NCBI GenBank assembly: GCA_041879415.1
Contig: CP090852.1
Location: forward strand, 744,001-808,000
Length of the DNA stretch: 64,000 nt
Source: Vibrio chagasii
Lineage (GTDB): Bacteria; Pseudomonadota; Gammaproteobacteria; Enterobacterales; Vibrionaceae
Direction: 5' to 3'
The position numbers and the translations under genes are program-made. The notes under the pieces were generated by a model. The model saw nothing but the letters and a program-made list of their open reading frames with translations, did not search any database and was not told the origin of the DNA. This document shows, one piece after another, positions 33,494 to 42,733 of the stretch. The first letter of the stretch is position 1. The number at the start of each line of letters is the position of its first letter.

Positions 33494-35101
33494 CTATTTC
33501 GCTGTTTCGCTCACGTTTGCTTGGCCTTTATCTACTTCTGTAAATAGACCTTTCAGCAGACTCACACAACCAATCAGAAGAATGATAGTGAACGGTAGTG
33601 CCGCGATAATTGTAATAGATTGCAGTGCTTGGATAGATTGAGTACCACCAATCCACAGCATCACCATCGCAATCGCGCCTGAAATAACTGCCCACACTAC
33701 TTTCTGTTTCACAGGTACTTCAAGCTTACCACCAGCCGTCATGCCATCGATAACAATCGAACCTGAGTCTAGTGTCGTAACGAAGAACACAATGATAAGT
33801 GCTACTGCGATAACCGATAGGATGCTACCAAACGAATACGCATCTAACATGTGGAACAAGCTTAATGATACATCTGTGATGCCTTGATCAAGACCAAGTT
33901 GACCAACATGATTAATGACCTGTTCAATAGCCACACCACCAAACACAGACATCCAAGCCGAAGTTACTAACGTCGGGATAATCAGTACGCAGAACAAGAA
34001 CTCACGAACCGTACGACCTTTAGAAATACGCGCTACAAACATACCAAAGAATGGTGCATACGCTACCCACCACGCCCAGTAGAACACAGTCCAACCATGC
34101 AGCCATGTCGTGTCTTCACGACCAGTGCTTTGGCTCAATGCCAAGATATTTTTCACATAGCCTGTTGCCGCTGTTGCCACAGAATCAAGCACAGTTGTGA
34201 AGTTAAGCACTGCAATAAGACCAAGGAATACAAACGCAATAACCATGTTTAGGTTACTTAGGAACTTAACACCACCATCCATACCGCGAAGTACAGAGAT
34301 GATCGCTAGGCCCATGATCAAAACAATAATAGACTGCTGAAGTAGGATATTGTTTTCCAAGCCAAACACATGGCTAATACCACTTGCCGCTTGCGTACCA
34401 CCTAAGCCTAACGAAGTCGCCAAACCGAACAGAGTAACCAGTACCGTTAGCACATCGATCACATCACCTGTTTTGCCCCACACTCGCTCACCCAAGATTG
34501 GGTAAAAAACGGAGCGCATAGATAGTGGTAGGCCTTTGTTATAAACAAAATACGCTAGGCAAAGCGCTGTCATGCCGTAGATAGCCCAAGCATGGAAACC
34601 CCAGTGGAATACCGTTGCACCCAGCGCTAACTCACGACCGGCTTCTGTAAAAGGTTCTGCGTTCAATGGAGTACCAAACCAGTTGGTAAAGAACGCAGTT
34701 GGCTCAGCAACACCCCAGAAAATAAGTCCAATACCCATGCCTGCTGCGAATAACATCGCAATCCAAGAGGCCATTGAATAGTCTGCCGTTGCGTCTTCGC
34801 CACCTAAGCGAACTTTACCTAGAGGTGAGAATGCCAAAATAACAGCAAAAATTAACATGATGTTGGCTCCCCACATGAACAGGAAGTCAAACTTTGATAG
34901 AACCGCACCCTTGATGGAGTCAATTGCCGCTTTGGCATCTGCAGGAGGCAGAGCAAGGAGGGTGATGATGAAGAGAAGAGATAAGCCAACAGAGGCTACG
35001 AAAACTGTGTTATGGACATCCATGCCCCATTTACTGACGTTGTCTTGACCAACTTGATAGTCAGTAGAATCAATACTGTACTTTTTTGATTTAAAACTCA
35101 T
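33494..35101 (-). CDS. BCCT-family betaine/choline/carnitine transporter
   Basis: A 535-residue transporter with twelve membrane helices. It has the BCCT hallmarks GMGIGLIFWGVAEP (helix 3) and the tryptophan-rich WTVFYWAWWVAYAPFFGMFVARISKGRTVREF (helix 8). These proteins import glycine betaine or related quaternary amines, often for osmoprotection. Both termini are short, so it probably lacks the long osmosensing tail of BetP. The 374-base upstream region is AT-rich; no operator could be assigned. Confidence 0.93.
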   Translation of the reverse strand: MSFKSKKYSIDSTDYQVGQDNVSKWGMDVHNTVFVASVGLSLLFIITLLALPPADAKAAIDSIKGAVLSKFDFLFMWGANIMLIFAVILAFSPLGKVRLGGEDATADYSMASWIAMLFAAGMGIGLIFWGVAEPTAFFTNWFGTPLNAEPFTEAGRELALGATVFHWGFHAWAIYGMTALCLAYFVYNKGLPLSMRSVFYPILGERVWGKTGDVIDVLTVLVTLFGLATSLGLGGTQAASGISHVFGLENNILLQQSIIVLIMGLAIISVLRGMDGGVKFLSNLNMVIAFVFLGLIAVLNFTTVLDSVATAATGYVKNILALSQSTGREDTTWLHGWTVFYWAWWVAYAPFFGMFVARISKGRTVREFLFCVLIIPTLVTSAWMSVFGGVAIEQVINHVGQLGLDQGITDVSLSLFHMLDAYSFGSILSVIAVALIIVFFVTTLDSGSIVIDGMTAGGKLEVPVKQKVVWAVISGAIAMVMLWIGGTQSIQALQSITIIAALPFTIILLIGCVSLLKGLFTEVDKGQANVSETAK

Positions 35102-35472
35102 AAATTATGATGTTCGTATATCCGATTCAACGAATATAAGGACTCGCTCCATATCCAACTACTACTTGATTGGCTCGCCAAATCACCTAAATAAAGCATG
35201 GTGAAAGTCACTATTTGAGATAGTGAATGGACTTACTTGCTCAATCCCAAGCCGCACAATATAGCACAACACGAAGCATTTTGACTGAGTTTTAGCTCAA
35301 TAGTTACTCATAATCGCCTGAATAATGATAATTAACCTAATAAAGCCAGAATAAAATAAAACTATAAAATCATTTAAATACAGTGGTTTAAATCAAAACC
35401 GCACACCGTAAGTTCATATTCAAATTTTCTGTATATAATTTTAATAATCGTCCAATTTACTTATAGCTCTAA
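35102..35472. other. AT-rich promoter region of the BCCT gene
   Basis: No gene is seen. The stretch is strongly AT-rich, with several TATAAT-like hexamers. It should contain the transporter promoter. Confidence 0.5.
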
Positions 35473-35499
35473 TAAAAAAGCCCCGCTATAGGGGCGGGG
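35473..35499 (-). terminator. Terminator of the malate-synthase-clasp-like gene
   Basis: On the minus strand CCCCGC...GCGGGG is followed by CTTTTTTATT. Confidence 0.88.
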
Positions 35500-35557
35500 A
35501 AATTACCAAAGGTAAAAGAGAAATGGATGTTAGCGCTGCGCACTGCAGCGCTCGATA

Positions 35558-36130
35558 TTAGAGTGCGAAACAGAATCCAAGATTGTAATCATCACCATTT
35601 TTCGCAGTGAACTCTTTATCTTCACTTGATGCATTTGGTCGACCGCTTTCATCGCCCTTCACTAAGCTAACCCAGTGTCGGATTCCAGAAGAAATACTCG
35701 CGTCTGTTTGACCAAATGTGGTGCATGTCTCTAGTTGGATGTCTTCGATGTCAACAAGCTCAAGATTACCTGTGCCTTTGCGAGCACCAATCGTCACTTC
35801 CACATGTGTACCACTTTCATCGCGGAACAGGATTGATGATGGCTTAGATTTATCACCTGTATATGCCACAAAATGCTTCGCGCGTTTTAGGCCTGTATGT
35901 TCACCATTTTTGAAGTAAACCTGAACATGTCGGTAGTCAATCTCATAGCTCACAACATCTTCGTGAGAGCCCGACTCAAGAGGAAATAGAGTATCTAGCA
36001 ACTGTTTCGCCATCTTCTGCTTTTCGAGTTGCTTGTCTGCTTTCACCATTTCGACGGCAAAGACAGCTTCAGCAATAAAAGTTGAATGGTTTCTGTGAAG
36101 TTCTGTTTTGTCTAGTGTCAGCATATTCAT
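35558..36130 (-). CDS. Stand-alone relative of the malate synthase G clasp domain
   Basis: A 190-residue cytosolic protein that aligns by eye with the alpha/beta clasp domain of the GlcB encoded at 53274-55457. PLESGSHEDVVSYEI matches PLNGVSHKDVTKYSI. FVAYTGDKSKPSSILF matches FIGYQGDASAPSCILL. HVEVTIG matches HIEIQID. RHWVSLVKGD matches RNWLGLMKGD. All TIM-barrel catalytic regions of malate synthase are missing, so it cannot be an active synthase. A regulatory or binding role is a guess. It lies next to the TRAP operon but has its own promoter region and terminator. Confidence 0.7.
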   Translation of the reverse strand: MNMLTLDKTELHRNHSTFIAEAVFAVEMVKADKQLEKQKMAKQLLDTLFPLESGSHEDVVSYEIDYRHVQVYFKNGEHTGLKRAKHFVAYTGDKSKPSSILFRDESGTHVEVTIGARKGTGNLELVDIEDIQLETCTTFGQTDASISSGIRHWVSLVKGDESGRPNASSEDKEFTAKNGDDYNLGFCFAL

Positions 36131-36377
36131 AGTCTATCCCTCGTACGGCTTTAAATTTCACTCGGGTCAAACATCCTAATTGACCCTTTTCAGATTTGTT
36201 CTTTACTGCTTGGTTTCCATGTTTTTCATACTACTGTTATTTTTGAAACAATTTCACAACAAAAATTACACACTGTGAATTTTACTAAATTGCTTTTTTA
36301 CACACTCCTATTTTTAGGGGTAAAATGAGCATTAAGTCATTAATTTAAATAGACTCACACTCACCGCACTCTCATTT

Positions 36378-37298
36378 TTACGTCTTGTTTGATTTTGTGT
36401 AATATCCAACCCCTACCAGCTTGTTATCGATAACTCGATAGTAGGTATGCTTGGTTTCGACCTTACTCGACAATGGATTTAACCAGCGATAGGTATAAAC
36501 TCCACGGCCATTTTCGCGTGCAAGATTCAACATATCAGTGAGGATCGGTTTATCATCTGGGCTCAAGATTTCGTTGTGTGATCGCCCAACTAATTCAGGG
36601 GACACCCCATGCGCCAGCAGCTTTCCTGAACTCATATCCATCACAAACACATACAAATCCCCTTCTACGAAGCTACCGTCGGCATCATTGAACTCAGCCA
36701 GGCTCTGTTGCTCCGACTCCACTATCGCGGTCATCGCTCTTGCCAATAAGCGCTTAGCTTCAGCCGCACTAGAACGCTCTGGATAGAAGCCTACGGCAAC
36801 AATCACATCTCCAACACGTTCAAAGAAGGTCGTTTTGGGCTCTCCCATACGATCGGTTGGGTTGGTCCAGTGATATTCCACCTCACCAAAACCGTTGTGG
36901 ACGGCTTTGGTGATTATTTCTCGGAAAAACGGATTGCCATAAACATCTTGCGTGTCCAACACACTATCGCCCACCAGCACCATTGAAGAGCCGCCACTGG
37001 CAAGGAATTGACCGTCAATTCCGAGTGCAAACACGTATAACTCACCGTCAATGTATTCTGGGTCACTCATGAAATCTTTGACGCTTTCATCTCCCTCGGT
37101 TTGAACGTGAATTACCGCTTTCGCCAGCAAAGTTTTGGCTCTTCTCTCAGCCTCGCTCACCACATGGGGCTCAGAAATATCGAGCACATTGACAGCTTGG
37201 GTAGCCTTCTCCGACTCCGAATGCTCAGCCCGTAAGCCCATGCCACCAATAACGGCAAACAAGACGCAACTGATAAGGATAATTTTGGATACACTCAT
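36378..37298 (-). CDS. Periplasmic protein with two tandem Cache domains
   Basis: A 306-residue protein with a signal peptide or anchor (MSVSKIILISCVLFAVIGGMG) and two similar Cache domains. The first is about residues 50-175 (AKTLLAKAVIHVQTEG...DGELYVFALGIDGQFLASG...TFFERVGDVIVAVGFYP). The second is about 178-303 (AKRLLARAMTAIVESE...EGDLYVFVMDMSSGKLLAHG...YYRVIDNKLVGVGYYT). Cache domains bind small molecules. No signalling output domain is present. The frame extends to 37337, but ATG 37298 has GGAGAG before it and lies 12 bases after the DctM stop, so it is translationally coupled to the TRAP genes. Confidence 0.8.
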   Translation of the reverse strand: MSVSKIILISCVLFAVIGGMGLRAEHSESEKATQAVNVLDISEPHVVSEAERRAKTLLAKAVIHVQTEGDESVKDFMSDPEYIDGELYVFALGIDGQFLASGGSSMVLVGDSVLDTQDVYGNPFFREIITKAVHNGFGEVEYHWTNPTDRMGEPKTTFFERVGDVIVAVGFYPERSSAAEAKRLLARAMTAIVESEQQSLAEFNDADGSFVEGDLYVFVMDMSSGKLLAHGVSPELVGRSHNEILSPDDKPILTDMLNLARENGRGVYTYRWLNPLSSKVETKHTYYRVIDNKLVGVGYYTKSNKT

Positions 37299-37309
37299 GG
37301 TTATCTCTC

Positions 37310-38650
37310 CTAATAGCCCACTAAGGACGGAAGCCAAAGCGTTATTTGTGGGAAGAAAGCGATAACAAACACGCCTACAACCGAAGCAAGAACAAAGGGA
37401 TGGATCTTCGCAGTGATTTGCTCAACCGTGGAACCACCTATCCCTGATGCAACAAAGATGTTTTCGCCAAGCGGCGGCGTTGCAAAGCCTATCGATAAGG
37501 TACACACCACCACGATGCCCACGTGAGTAGGGTCCGCCCCCAGCATGTACATGATTGGTAACAGAACCGGCACGATGATCATGATCGCCGCTAAGGTTTC
37601 CATAAACATGCCGATGAACAACAACAAGGTAATCGTCAGTGCCCACACCATGTACATGTTGTCAGTAAAACTGAGCAGTGACTCAGCCACCACGACTGGA
37701 ATTTTTTGTTCAATCAGTAAGCGGCCAAATACAGTAGCGGCAAAGAGGATCAATAACACACGCCCGGTGATCCAGGTCGTGGTGGATAAAGATTTCATCA
37801 CGCTTTTAAATGACAATTCGCGGTGAATAAAGACACCCACAAACAGCGAATAGAAGATTGCTACAACTGCGGACTCTGTTGGTGTGAACATACCGCTGTA
37901 GATACCACCAAGAATCAAAAATGGCGCTAGTATCGACCACAAACCTCGACGCAAGTAATGCCTTACATCACCAAATGACCAGGTTTCAGTAAGCCCTTTG
38001 TAGCCTTCTCGCTTAGCAATGAAATAGTTGGTCAGCACCAGTGTCGATGCCATGATGAAACCCGGCACAACCCCTGCGACAAACAGTTTTGGAATCGATA
38101 AAGATGCAAATTGACCATGTTGTGCAATGGCTTCTGGTGGCGCCATCAAGCCCATCGCAGAGATACCAAAAATAACCAAAGGAATGGATGGCGGAATAAT
38201 GATCCCTAGCCCGCCAGATGCTGCCGTTACAGCCGAGGCATAGCTCTTATCGTAGTCACGCTTAACCATCGCAGGCACCATTAGCATACCTACCGCGGCA
38301 GTGGTTGCTGGTCCAGAGCCAGAGATCGCACCGAAGAAAAGGCAGGCCATTACCGTTGCCGCACCAAGGCCGCCTGTTACTGGCCCCGCTAAGCTTTCGG
38401 CAATATCAACCAAACGTTTGGAGATCCCTGCCGCCTCCATTAATGCGCCCGCAAGCACAAAAGCAGGCAGTGCCATAAGCGGGAAGTTACCTACCGAGGT
38501 AAATGCGATTTGTACCAGTGCGATCGGATTTTTGTCGAGCAACATATAAGCCGCCATCGAAGCGCCGGCCAGTGATACCGTGATTGGTGCACCTAGGATT
38601 AACAGGGTTAAGAAGCCACCAAATAAAATTAGAGTTAAATAGGATTCCAT
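37310..38650 (-). CDS. TRAP transporter large permease (DctM/TauM-like)
   Basis: A 446-residue DctM-family protein with about twelve membrane helices. Typical stretches are MALPAFVLAGALMEAAGISKRLVDIAESLAGPVTGGLGAATVMACLFFGAISGSGPATTAA (split by helices), GIIIPPSIPLVIFG, and the repeat-like second half with GMFMETLAAIMIIVPVLLPI and GFATPPLGENIFVA. It carries out sodium- or proton-coupled uptake with DctQ and the DctP binding protein. By context the substrate is probably taurine, equivalent to TauM of Rhodobacter, but this is inference. AGAGAG precedes its start. Confidence 0.92.
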   Translation of the reverse strand: MESYLTLILFGGFLTLLILGAPITVSLAGASMAAYMLLDKNPIALVQIAFTSVGNFPLMALPAFVLAGALMEAAGISKRLVDIAESLAGPVTGGLGAATVMACLFFGAISGSGPATTAAVGMLMVPAMVKRDYDKSYASAVTAASGGLGIIIPPSIPLVIFGISAMGLMAPPEAIAQHGQFASLSIPKLFVAGVVPGFIMASTLVLTNYFIAKREGYKGLTETWSFGDVRHYLRRGLWSILAPFLILGGIYSGMFTPTESAVVAIFYSLFVGVFIHRELSFKSVMKSLSTTTWITGRVLLILFAATVFGRLLIEQKIPVVVAESLLSFTDNMYMVWALTITLLLFIGMFMETLAAIMIIVPVLLPIMYMLGADPTHVGIVVVCTLSIGFATPPLGENIFVASGIGGSTVEQITAKIHPFVLASVVGVFVIAFFPQITLWLPSLVGY

Positions 38651-38684
38651 TATTACATCTCTCTATTACGACTATTCTCTGTGA

Positions 38685-39227
38685 CTACTGCATCGACTTT
38701 TGTGCAGTCATTTTTCGCAGTTCTTTCACTTCTGGATCTTCATTGGTTGCCCCTTTGAATAGGCGCTCATAGTTGTTCCAGATAATTCGAATCATCATCA
38801 GGGAAAACGCGATAGGTAAAATCATGTAGAAGTACTTCATCGGGATACCTGTAGTCTGAGACTTCCAAAACAGGTTCATTTTGTTGAACACAAAGTCATA
38901 ACTGAGATAGACAAAGTAACCGTTGAAGCAGAGCCATAAGAAATCAGCGATGGTTTCACTGACGGTTTGCACAATGGGCGGAAAGAATTTGAAGTGAAAG
39001 CTCACTCGGTTGTGTGCCGACATCTTCGCCGCCACAACAGCCCCTAAATAGGCAAACCAAACGAACATATAAGTAGCGACTTCATCCCCCCACGGGATTG
39101 AGTAGTCGAATAGCTGACGCGTCAGGATTTGTGTAAACAGCAATAGGACAAAGCTTGCAAGTAACAAACAACATGTATATTCCTCAATGTTGTTCAGGTG
39201 TTTTTTTATTGTTTTAGCGACTGACAT
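38685..39227 (-). CDS. TRAP transporter small permease (DctQ/TauL-like)
   Basis: A 180-residue four-helix DctQ protein. IPWGDEVATYMFVWFAYLGAVVAAKMSAHNRVSFHF is the classic W-E...H-x signature of the family, broken here for length. It pairs with DctM. The frame opens at 39251, but ATG 39227 lies directly behind GGAGG and gives the family-length N-terminus. The gap to dctM is 34 bases. Confidence 0.92.
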   Translation of the reverse strand: MSVAKTIKKHLNNIEEYTCCLLLASFVLLLFTQILTRQLFDYSIPWGDEVATYMFVWFAYLGAVVAAKMSAHNRVSFHFKFFPPIVQTVSETIADFLWLCFNGYFVYLSYDFVFNKMNLFWKSQTTGIPMKYFYMILPIAFSLMMIRIIWNNYERLFKGATNEDPEVKELRKMTAQKSMQ

Positions 39228-39390
39228 ATAACCTCCAATGTTGATTTTCACATGACAACCAGTCGCTCACGGTCCTAAAAGATCAGGTACAGAACAGCTC
39301 AACGAGTACAGCCATGTAAATGCCCTATCTCACTGTTCTATCGCTAGGTGATTAAGTCGCGTAGAACAGCAGATAGGGCGAATCTAATCG

Positions 39391-40392
39391 TTACTTTCTA
39401 CCTAGTAACTCAAGAACGTCGTCTAGCTTGTCTTTGCCTCCAATGCTTGAGTAGAACTTAGGCCAAACTGACTTAGTCACCTTGCTGATCCACTCTTGCT
39501 CATTATCTGCTGGGTCGGTGAATACCATGCCCTTCGCTTGTAGCTCTTCACGAATTTGGTTTTCCGTGTTTTCTAGATAAGCGAAGCTGTGCTCTGTCGC
39601 TTCCTGACCGGCTTCAAGAATGATCTTCTGCATTTCAGGTGTTTGCTGTTGGAAGACCGTTTCACTCACAATTAGAGGTTCTAGAGAGAAAATGTAGCGA
39701 ATGTTGGTCACGTACTTTTGTACTTCATTGAACTTCATCGCATGCACTGTGATGTAAGGGTTATCTTGACCATCTACCACGCCCTGTTGAAGGCCGGTAA
39801 AGGTTTCAGACCATGCCATTGGCGTTGGGTTTACGCCCCATGCTTGGTAAGAAGCGATCATGATTTCGTTACGAGGAACACGAATCACGAGCCCTTTTAG
39901 ATCTTCAGGCGAAGCGACAGGCTTTTTCGAGTTAGTCAGAACCCTAAAGCCTGAATACGCCCAACCGACAATACGCACACCAGCATCACGGATCGTATTA
40001 TCAACTAAGTCTTGGCCTACTTGACCTTGAGTCAGTAGCACAGCTTCTTCTGCACTCTGAATTACGTAAGGCATGGTCAATAGACCAACCGTCGGAGAGA
40101 AAGGCGTTACGTTATTGATCGCCAGTACAGAGAAGTCGAGAAGCCCGATTGCCGCATCGTTGACTGTGTCTTGCTCGTTGCCTAACTGACCGTTCGGGAA
40201 CAGATCGATTTTTACTTTACCGTCTGTTTTTTGCTCCATGAGTTCAGAGAATGAGGTCGCCAATTCCCACTGCGTACCACCAGCAGCATCGCCGATGGCC
40301 ATTTTAAAATTCGCTGCTGCCGCGGTATGAGATAGCACCGCTGTTGCTACAATGGTGACACCAGCAATAACTTTATTTTTAATAAATTTCAT
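39391..40392 (-). CDS. TRAP transporter substrate-binding protein (DctP/TauK-like)
   Basis: A protein of about 333 residues with a signal peptide (MKFIKNKVIAGVTIVATAVLSHTAAAA). DctP features include ELMEQKTDGKVKIDLFPNGQLGNEQD, a selectivity-helix region with PEDLKGLVIRVPRNEIMIASYQAWG (the carboxylate- or sulfonate-binding arginine), and WSETFTGLQQGVVDGQDNPY. Family members bind organic acids or sulfonates. Context suggests taurine. An ATG seven codons upstream (40413) also has a ribosome binding site. It is the first of the dctP-dctQ-dctM-cache operon. Confidence 0.9.
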   Translation of the reverse strand: MKFIKNKVIAGVTIVATAVLSHTAAAANFKMAIGDAAGGTQWELATSFSELMEQKTDGKVKIDLFPNGQLGNEQDTVNDAAIGLLDFSVLAINNVTPFSPTVGLLTMPYVIQSAEEAVLLTQGQVGQDLVDNTIRDAGVRIVGWAYSGFRVLTNSKKPVASPEDLKGLVIRVPRNEIMIASYQAWGVNPTPMAWSETFTGLQQGVVDGQDNPYITVHAMKFNEVQKYVTNIRYIFSLEPLIVSETVFQQQTPEMQKIILEAGQEATEHSFAYLENTENQIREELQAKGMVFTDPADNEQEWISKVTKSVWPKFYSSIGGKDKLDDVLELLGRK

Positions 40393-40508
40393 AGTCTTAA
40401 CCTTTCCTTTCATACAGACTTCCTGCCTGTACTTTGCTCACAAGGTGACCTGGTAAACTTTCCTGGTCGTAGTTCTATTTCCCTATTTTGGAAACAATGT
40501 TCGGGTAG

Positions 40509-41975
40509 TTACAGCCTTTCATCCTTTAACGAATACCACTGATAAAGGAACCGCTGCCCCATTCTTCGAAACGGCGCAAACATCTCTGATTCCACCACTT
40601 CCCTCACGTTGGGGAACGGAAGTTTTGATTCAAATATTGGTAGGTCGAGCGTGTGACCTTCACCTGCAATCCACTGAGCAAGACGCTTACCCGCTTGAGC
40701 GGAATACATAACGCCATTACCGCCATATCCAAGGGCGTAGAAGATGGATTGTTTTGGATTCGGTTGATAAATCCTCGGCATCATGTCGTGGCTGACGTCC
40801 ACCCAACCCCACCATGAATAATCGATTTTGATCTGATCAAGAGACGGGAATTTTCGAGTAAGGTCCGCTCTTAGCATGTCTTCATATTTCTTTTCAGGTG
40901 CGTTTTTGCCGCTGATAGCACTGCGTGTACCAATCTGTACTCGGTTATCCGGTAACAAACGGTAGTAGTGGCGCAGAATTCGAGTATCAGTAATCACTTG
41001 ATTAGTTTTGAAGTTACACGTGGCGATTTCATCTTGAGTTAGCGGACGTGTGACCATTGAGTTGGACAGTACTGGCAACAGGCGATTTTTAAGCTCTGAA
41101 TGCAAGCCTTGGCTGGTATACCCACCCGTACAAACACCGACAGAACGCGCTTTAACAACACCACCAGGCGTCTTCAGGTAATGCACACCGCCACGAGTCT
41201 CCCAGCCCATAACTGGACTCGATGGGTGAACTTTAACGCCGAGTGCTCGCGCCTTTCTTAGATAACCAAACGCCAGCTTCCCTGCATGAATGCCAATCCC
41301 TTCTGGCTCATGCATCGCACCTGCCGCTTCTTGATCACCAACGTAATCACGCTTTACGGTTTCTGCATCTAAGATCTGCGCATCGTAATCAAACGTGTCG
41401 CGCAACAACTTGGCTTCTTTCTCAAGTGTTGCCATGACTTTTGGACGGTGAGCAACATATAAGTGACCGCCCGGTTGTGGGTCACAATCGATGTCTTTGA
41501 TCAGTGACTTGAAGGTTTCCATGCCATCTACACACTCGCGGTGCATTTTTAGCGCCGTTTCTAGGCCCCAGCGTTCAATCCATTGTGAACGCTTCAAACG
41601 CCCAGAGGCACACTGCGCCTGACCACCATTTCGAGTACTGCATCCCCAGCTTGAACGGTTAGCTTCAATCACTGTCGCTTTTATGCCATACATTTCTGCA
41701 AGATGTATCGCGGTACTCAGGCCAGTAAAGCCGGAACCGATAATCGCCACATCGACATCCATGTCAGATGTGATTGGGCCATCATCTTCAGGTGGAGCAC
41801 CTGCAGTATCTACCCAATACGTTGGGGCGTATTCTTTACCATGACCTGGCGTTTTATCCTTAAGTGGATCGTACTTTGGATCGTATCTATCTTTTGCTTG
41901 AGTACTTTCTTGTGCTTGGGTGTTTTTCACCTTTGGCTGCACATCGGCAGCCGGTTGTTCCATTACTAAACTCAT
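40509..41975 (-). CDS. FAD-dependent amine oxidoreductase, candidate taurine dehydrogenase large subunit (TauY-like)
   Basis: A 488-residue DadA/PuuB-type flavoprotein. After a polar N-terminal arm (about 1-70) comes the dinucleotide motif DVAIIGSGFTGLSTAIHLAE (about 73-92), WGCSTRNGGQ (flavin-proximal) and a C-terminal YGGNGVMYSAQAGKRLAQW. Such enzymes oxidise amines to aldehydes and ammonia. TauXY taurine dehydrogenase of Paracoccus/Rhodobacter is a FAD large subunit with a small partner, and a small SnoaL-fold gene lies 48 bases upstream here. No taurine:pyruvate aminotransferase gene is in the window, which fits this route. AGGAGAG precedes the ATG. Confidence 0.75.
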   Translation of the reverse strand: MSLVMEQPAADVQPKVKNTQAQESTQAKDRYDPKYDPLKDKTPGHGKEYAPTYWVDTAGAPPEDDGPITSDMDVDVAIIGSGFTGLSTAIHLAEMYGIKATVIEANRSSWGCSTRNGGQAQCASGRLKRSQWIERWGLETALKMHRECVDGMETFKSLIKDIDCDPQPGGHLYVAHRPKVMATLEKEAKLLRDTFDYDAQILDAETVKRDYVGDQEAAGAMHEPEGIGIHAGKLAFGYLRKARALGVKVHPSSPVMGWETRGGVHYLKTPGGVVKARSVGVCTGGYTSQGLHSELKNRLLPVLSNSMVTRPLTQDEIATCNFKTNQVITDTRILRHYYRLLPDNRVQIGTRSAISGKNAPEKKYEDMLRADLTRKFPSLDQIKIDYSWWGWVDVSHDMMPRIYQPNPKQSIFYALGYGGNGVMYSAQAGKRLAQWIAGEGHTLDLPIFESKLPFPNVREVVESEMFAPFRRMGQRFLYQWYSLKDERL

Positions 41976-42023
41976 AATTCGACTCTCCTAGTCATAACAC
42001 GTGAACGGGTTGCGGTTTCGTGT

Positions 42024-42449
42024 CTAGCTTTTGGGAGTCAAAAGAGGTCGTGTTTTACGGAAGGCATTTTTAACGCTAATTTTTCCGTCTTTCAGAGTAA
42101 ATACATCAACCATGCGAGCTTCAATAATGCTGCCATCCGGGTTAGTCGCAGAGAATGTTGATTCACTCACAGCGCGATCACCACACACAAAGTGGACAGG
42201 ATCGCTCCAAGCGGCGTCTGGGAAGTTCTGCCAAACCAATTCAAAGCTCTTTCGAACCGCTTCGTACCCTTCGATAGTATTTCCAACTAAGCCTTCGCCA
42301 GCCACAGTATGGAATACACAATCTTCAGTCATGAACGACATTAATGCTTCGATATCATGGTTATTCCAAGCATCACTGAATGACTGTAAAAAAGCGGTGT
42401 CGACTTGGTTTTCCAGCACGAATGTCGCTGCATTGGTTTGCATATTCAT
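42024..42449 (-). CDS. SnoaL/NTF2-fold protein, candidate taurine dehydrogenase small subunit (TauX-like)
   Basis: A 141-residue protein of the SnoaL-like cone fold: FLQSFSDAWNNHDIEALMSFMTEDCVFHTVAGEGLVG...GYEAVRKSFELVWQNFPDAAW...AMVDVFTLKDGKISVKNAFRK in outline. AWNNHDIEALMSFMTEDC is the typical opening. Its position directly upstream of the FAD oxidoreductase suggests it is the partner subunit. The NTF2 fold itself does not fix the function. AAAGGA lies before the start. Confidence 0.7.
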   Translation of the reverse strand: MNMQTNAATFVLENQVDTAFLQSFSDAWNNHDIEALMSFMTEDCVFHTVAGEGLVGNTIEGYEAVRKSFELVWQNFPDAAWSDPVHFVCGDRAVSESTFSATNPDGSIIEARMVDVFTLKDGKISVKNAFRKTRPLLTPKS

Positions 42450-42733
42450 ATTCCAGAATCCTTTATGTTTACGTTATTGGTTTAAATTTCAGTAGCTTTG
42501 CGCCACTTTTTTATTAGAGTTTTTAAACTAGAAACTTGAAGATTTAACAACTTGATAACAAGCCGAATAACTCTAACTTCGAGTTGTGTTATATACAATC
42601 TTTAAGCTCACAGATTTCGTATTTTTATAAATTTAATTAGTGTTCTAAGTTTATTTAAACAAGACTTCACTCTATTTAAATAATTAAAATAAGACATAAG
42701 CGAAGTCTTAATTTTCGATAAAGATATTAGTCG

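Noticed and set aside
35558..36130. Naming the 190-residue protein malate synthase
   Set aside because: It covers only the clasp domain; all catalytic barrel segments are absent.
42031..42495. Long plus-strand open frame over the SnoaL gene
   Set aside because: It is the antisense shadow of a gene with a recognisable fold and good ribosome binding site.
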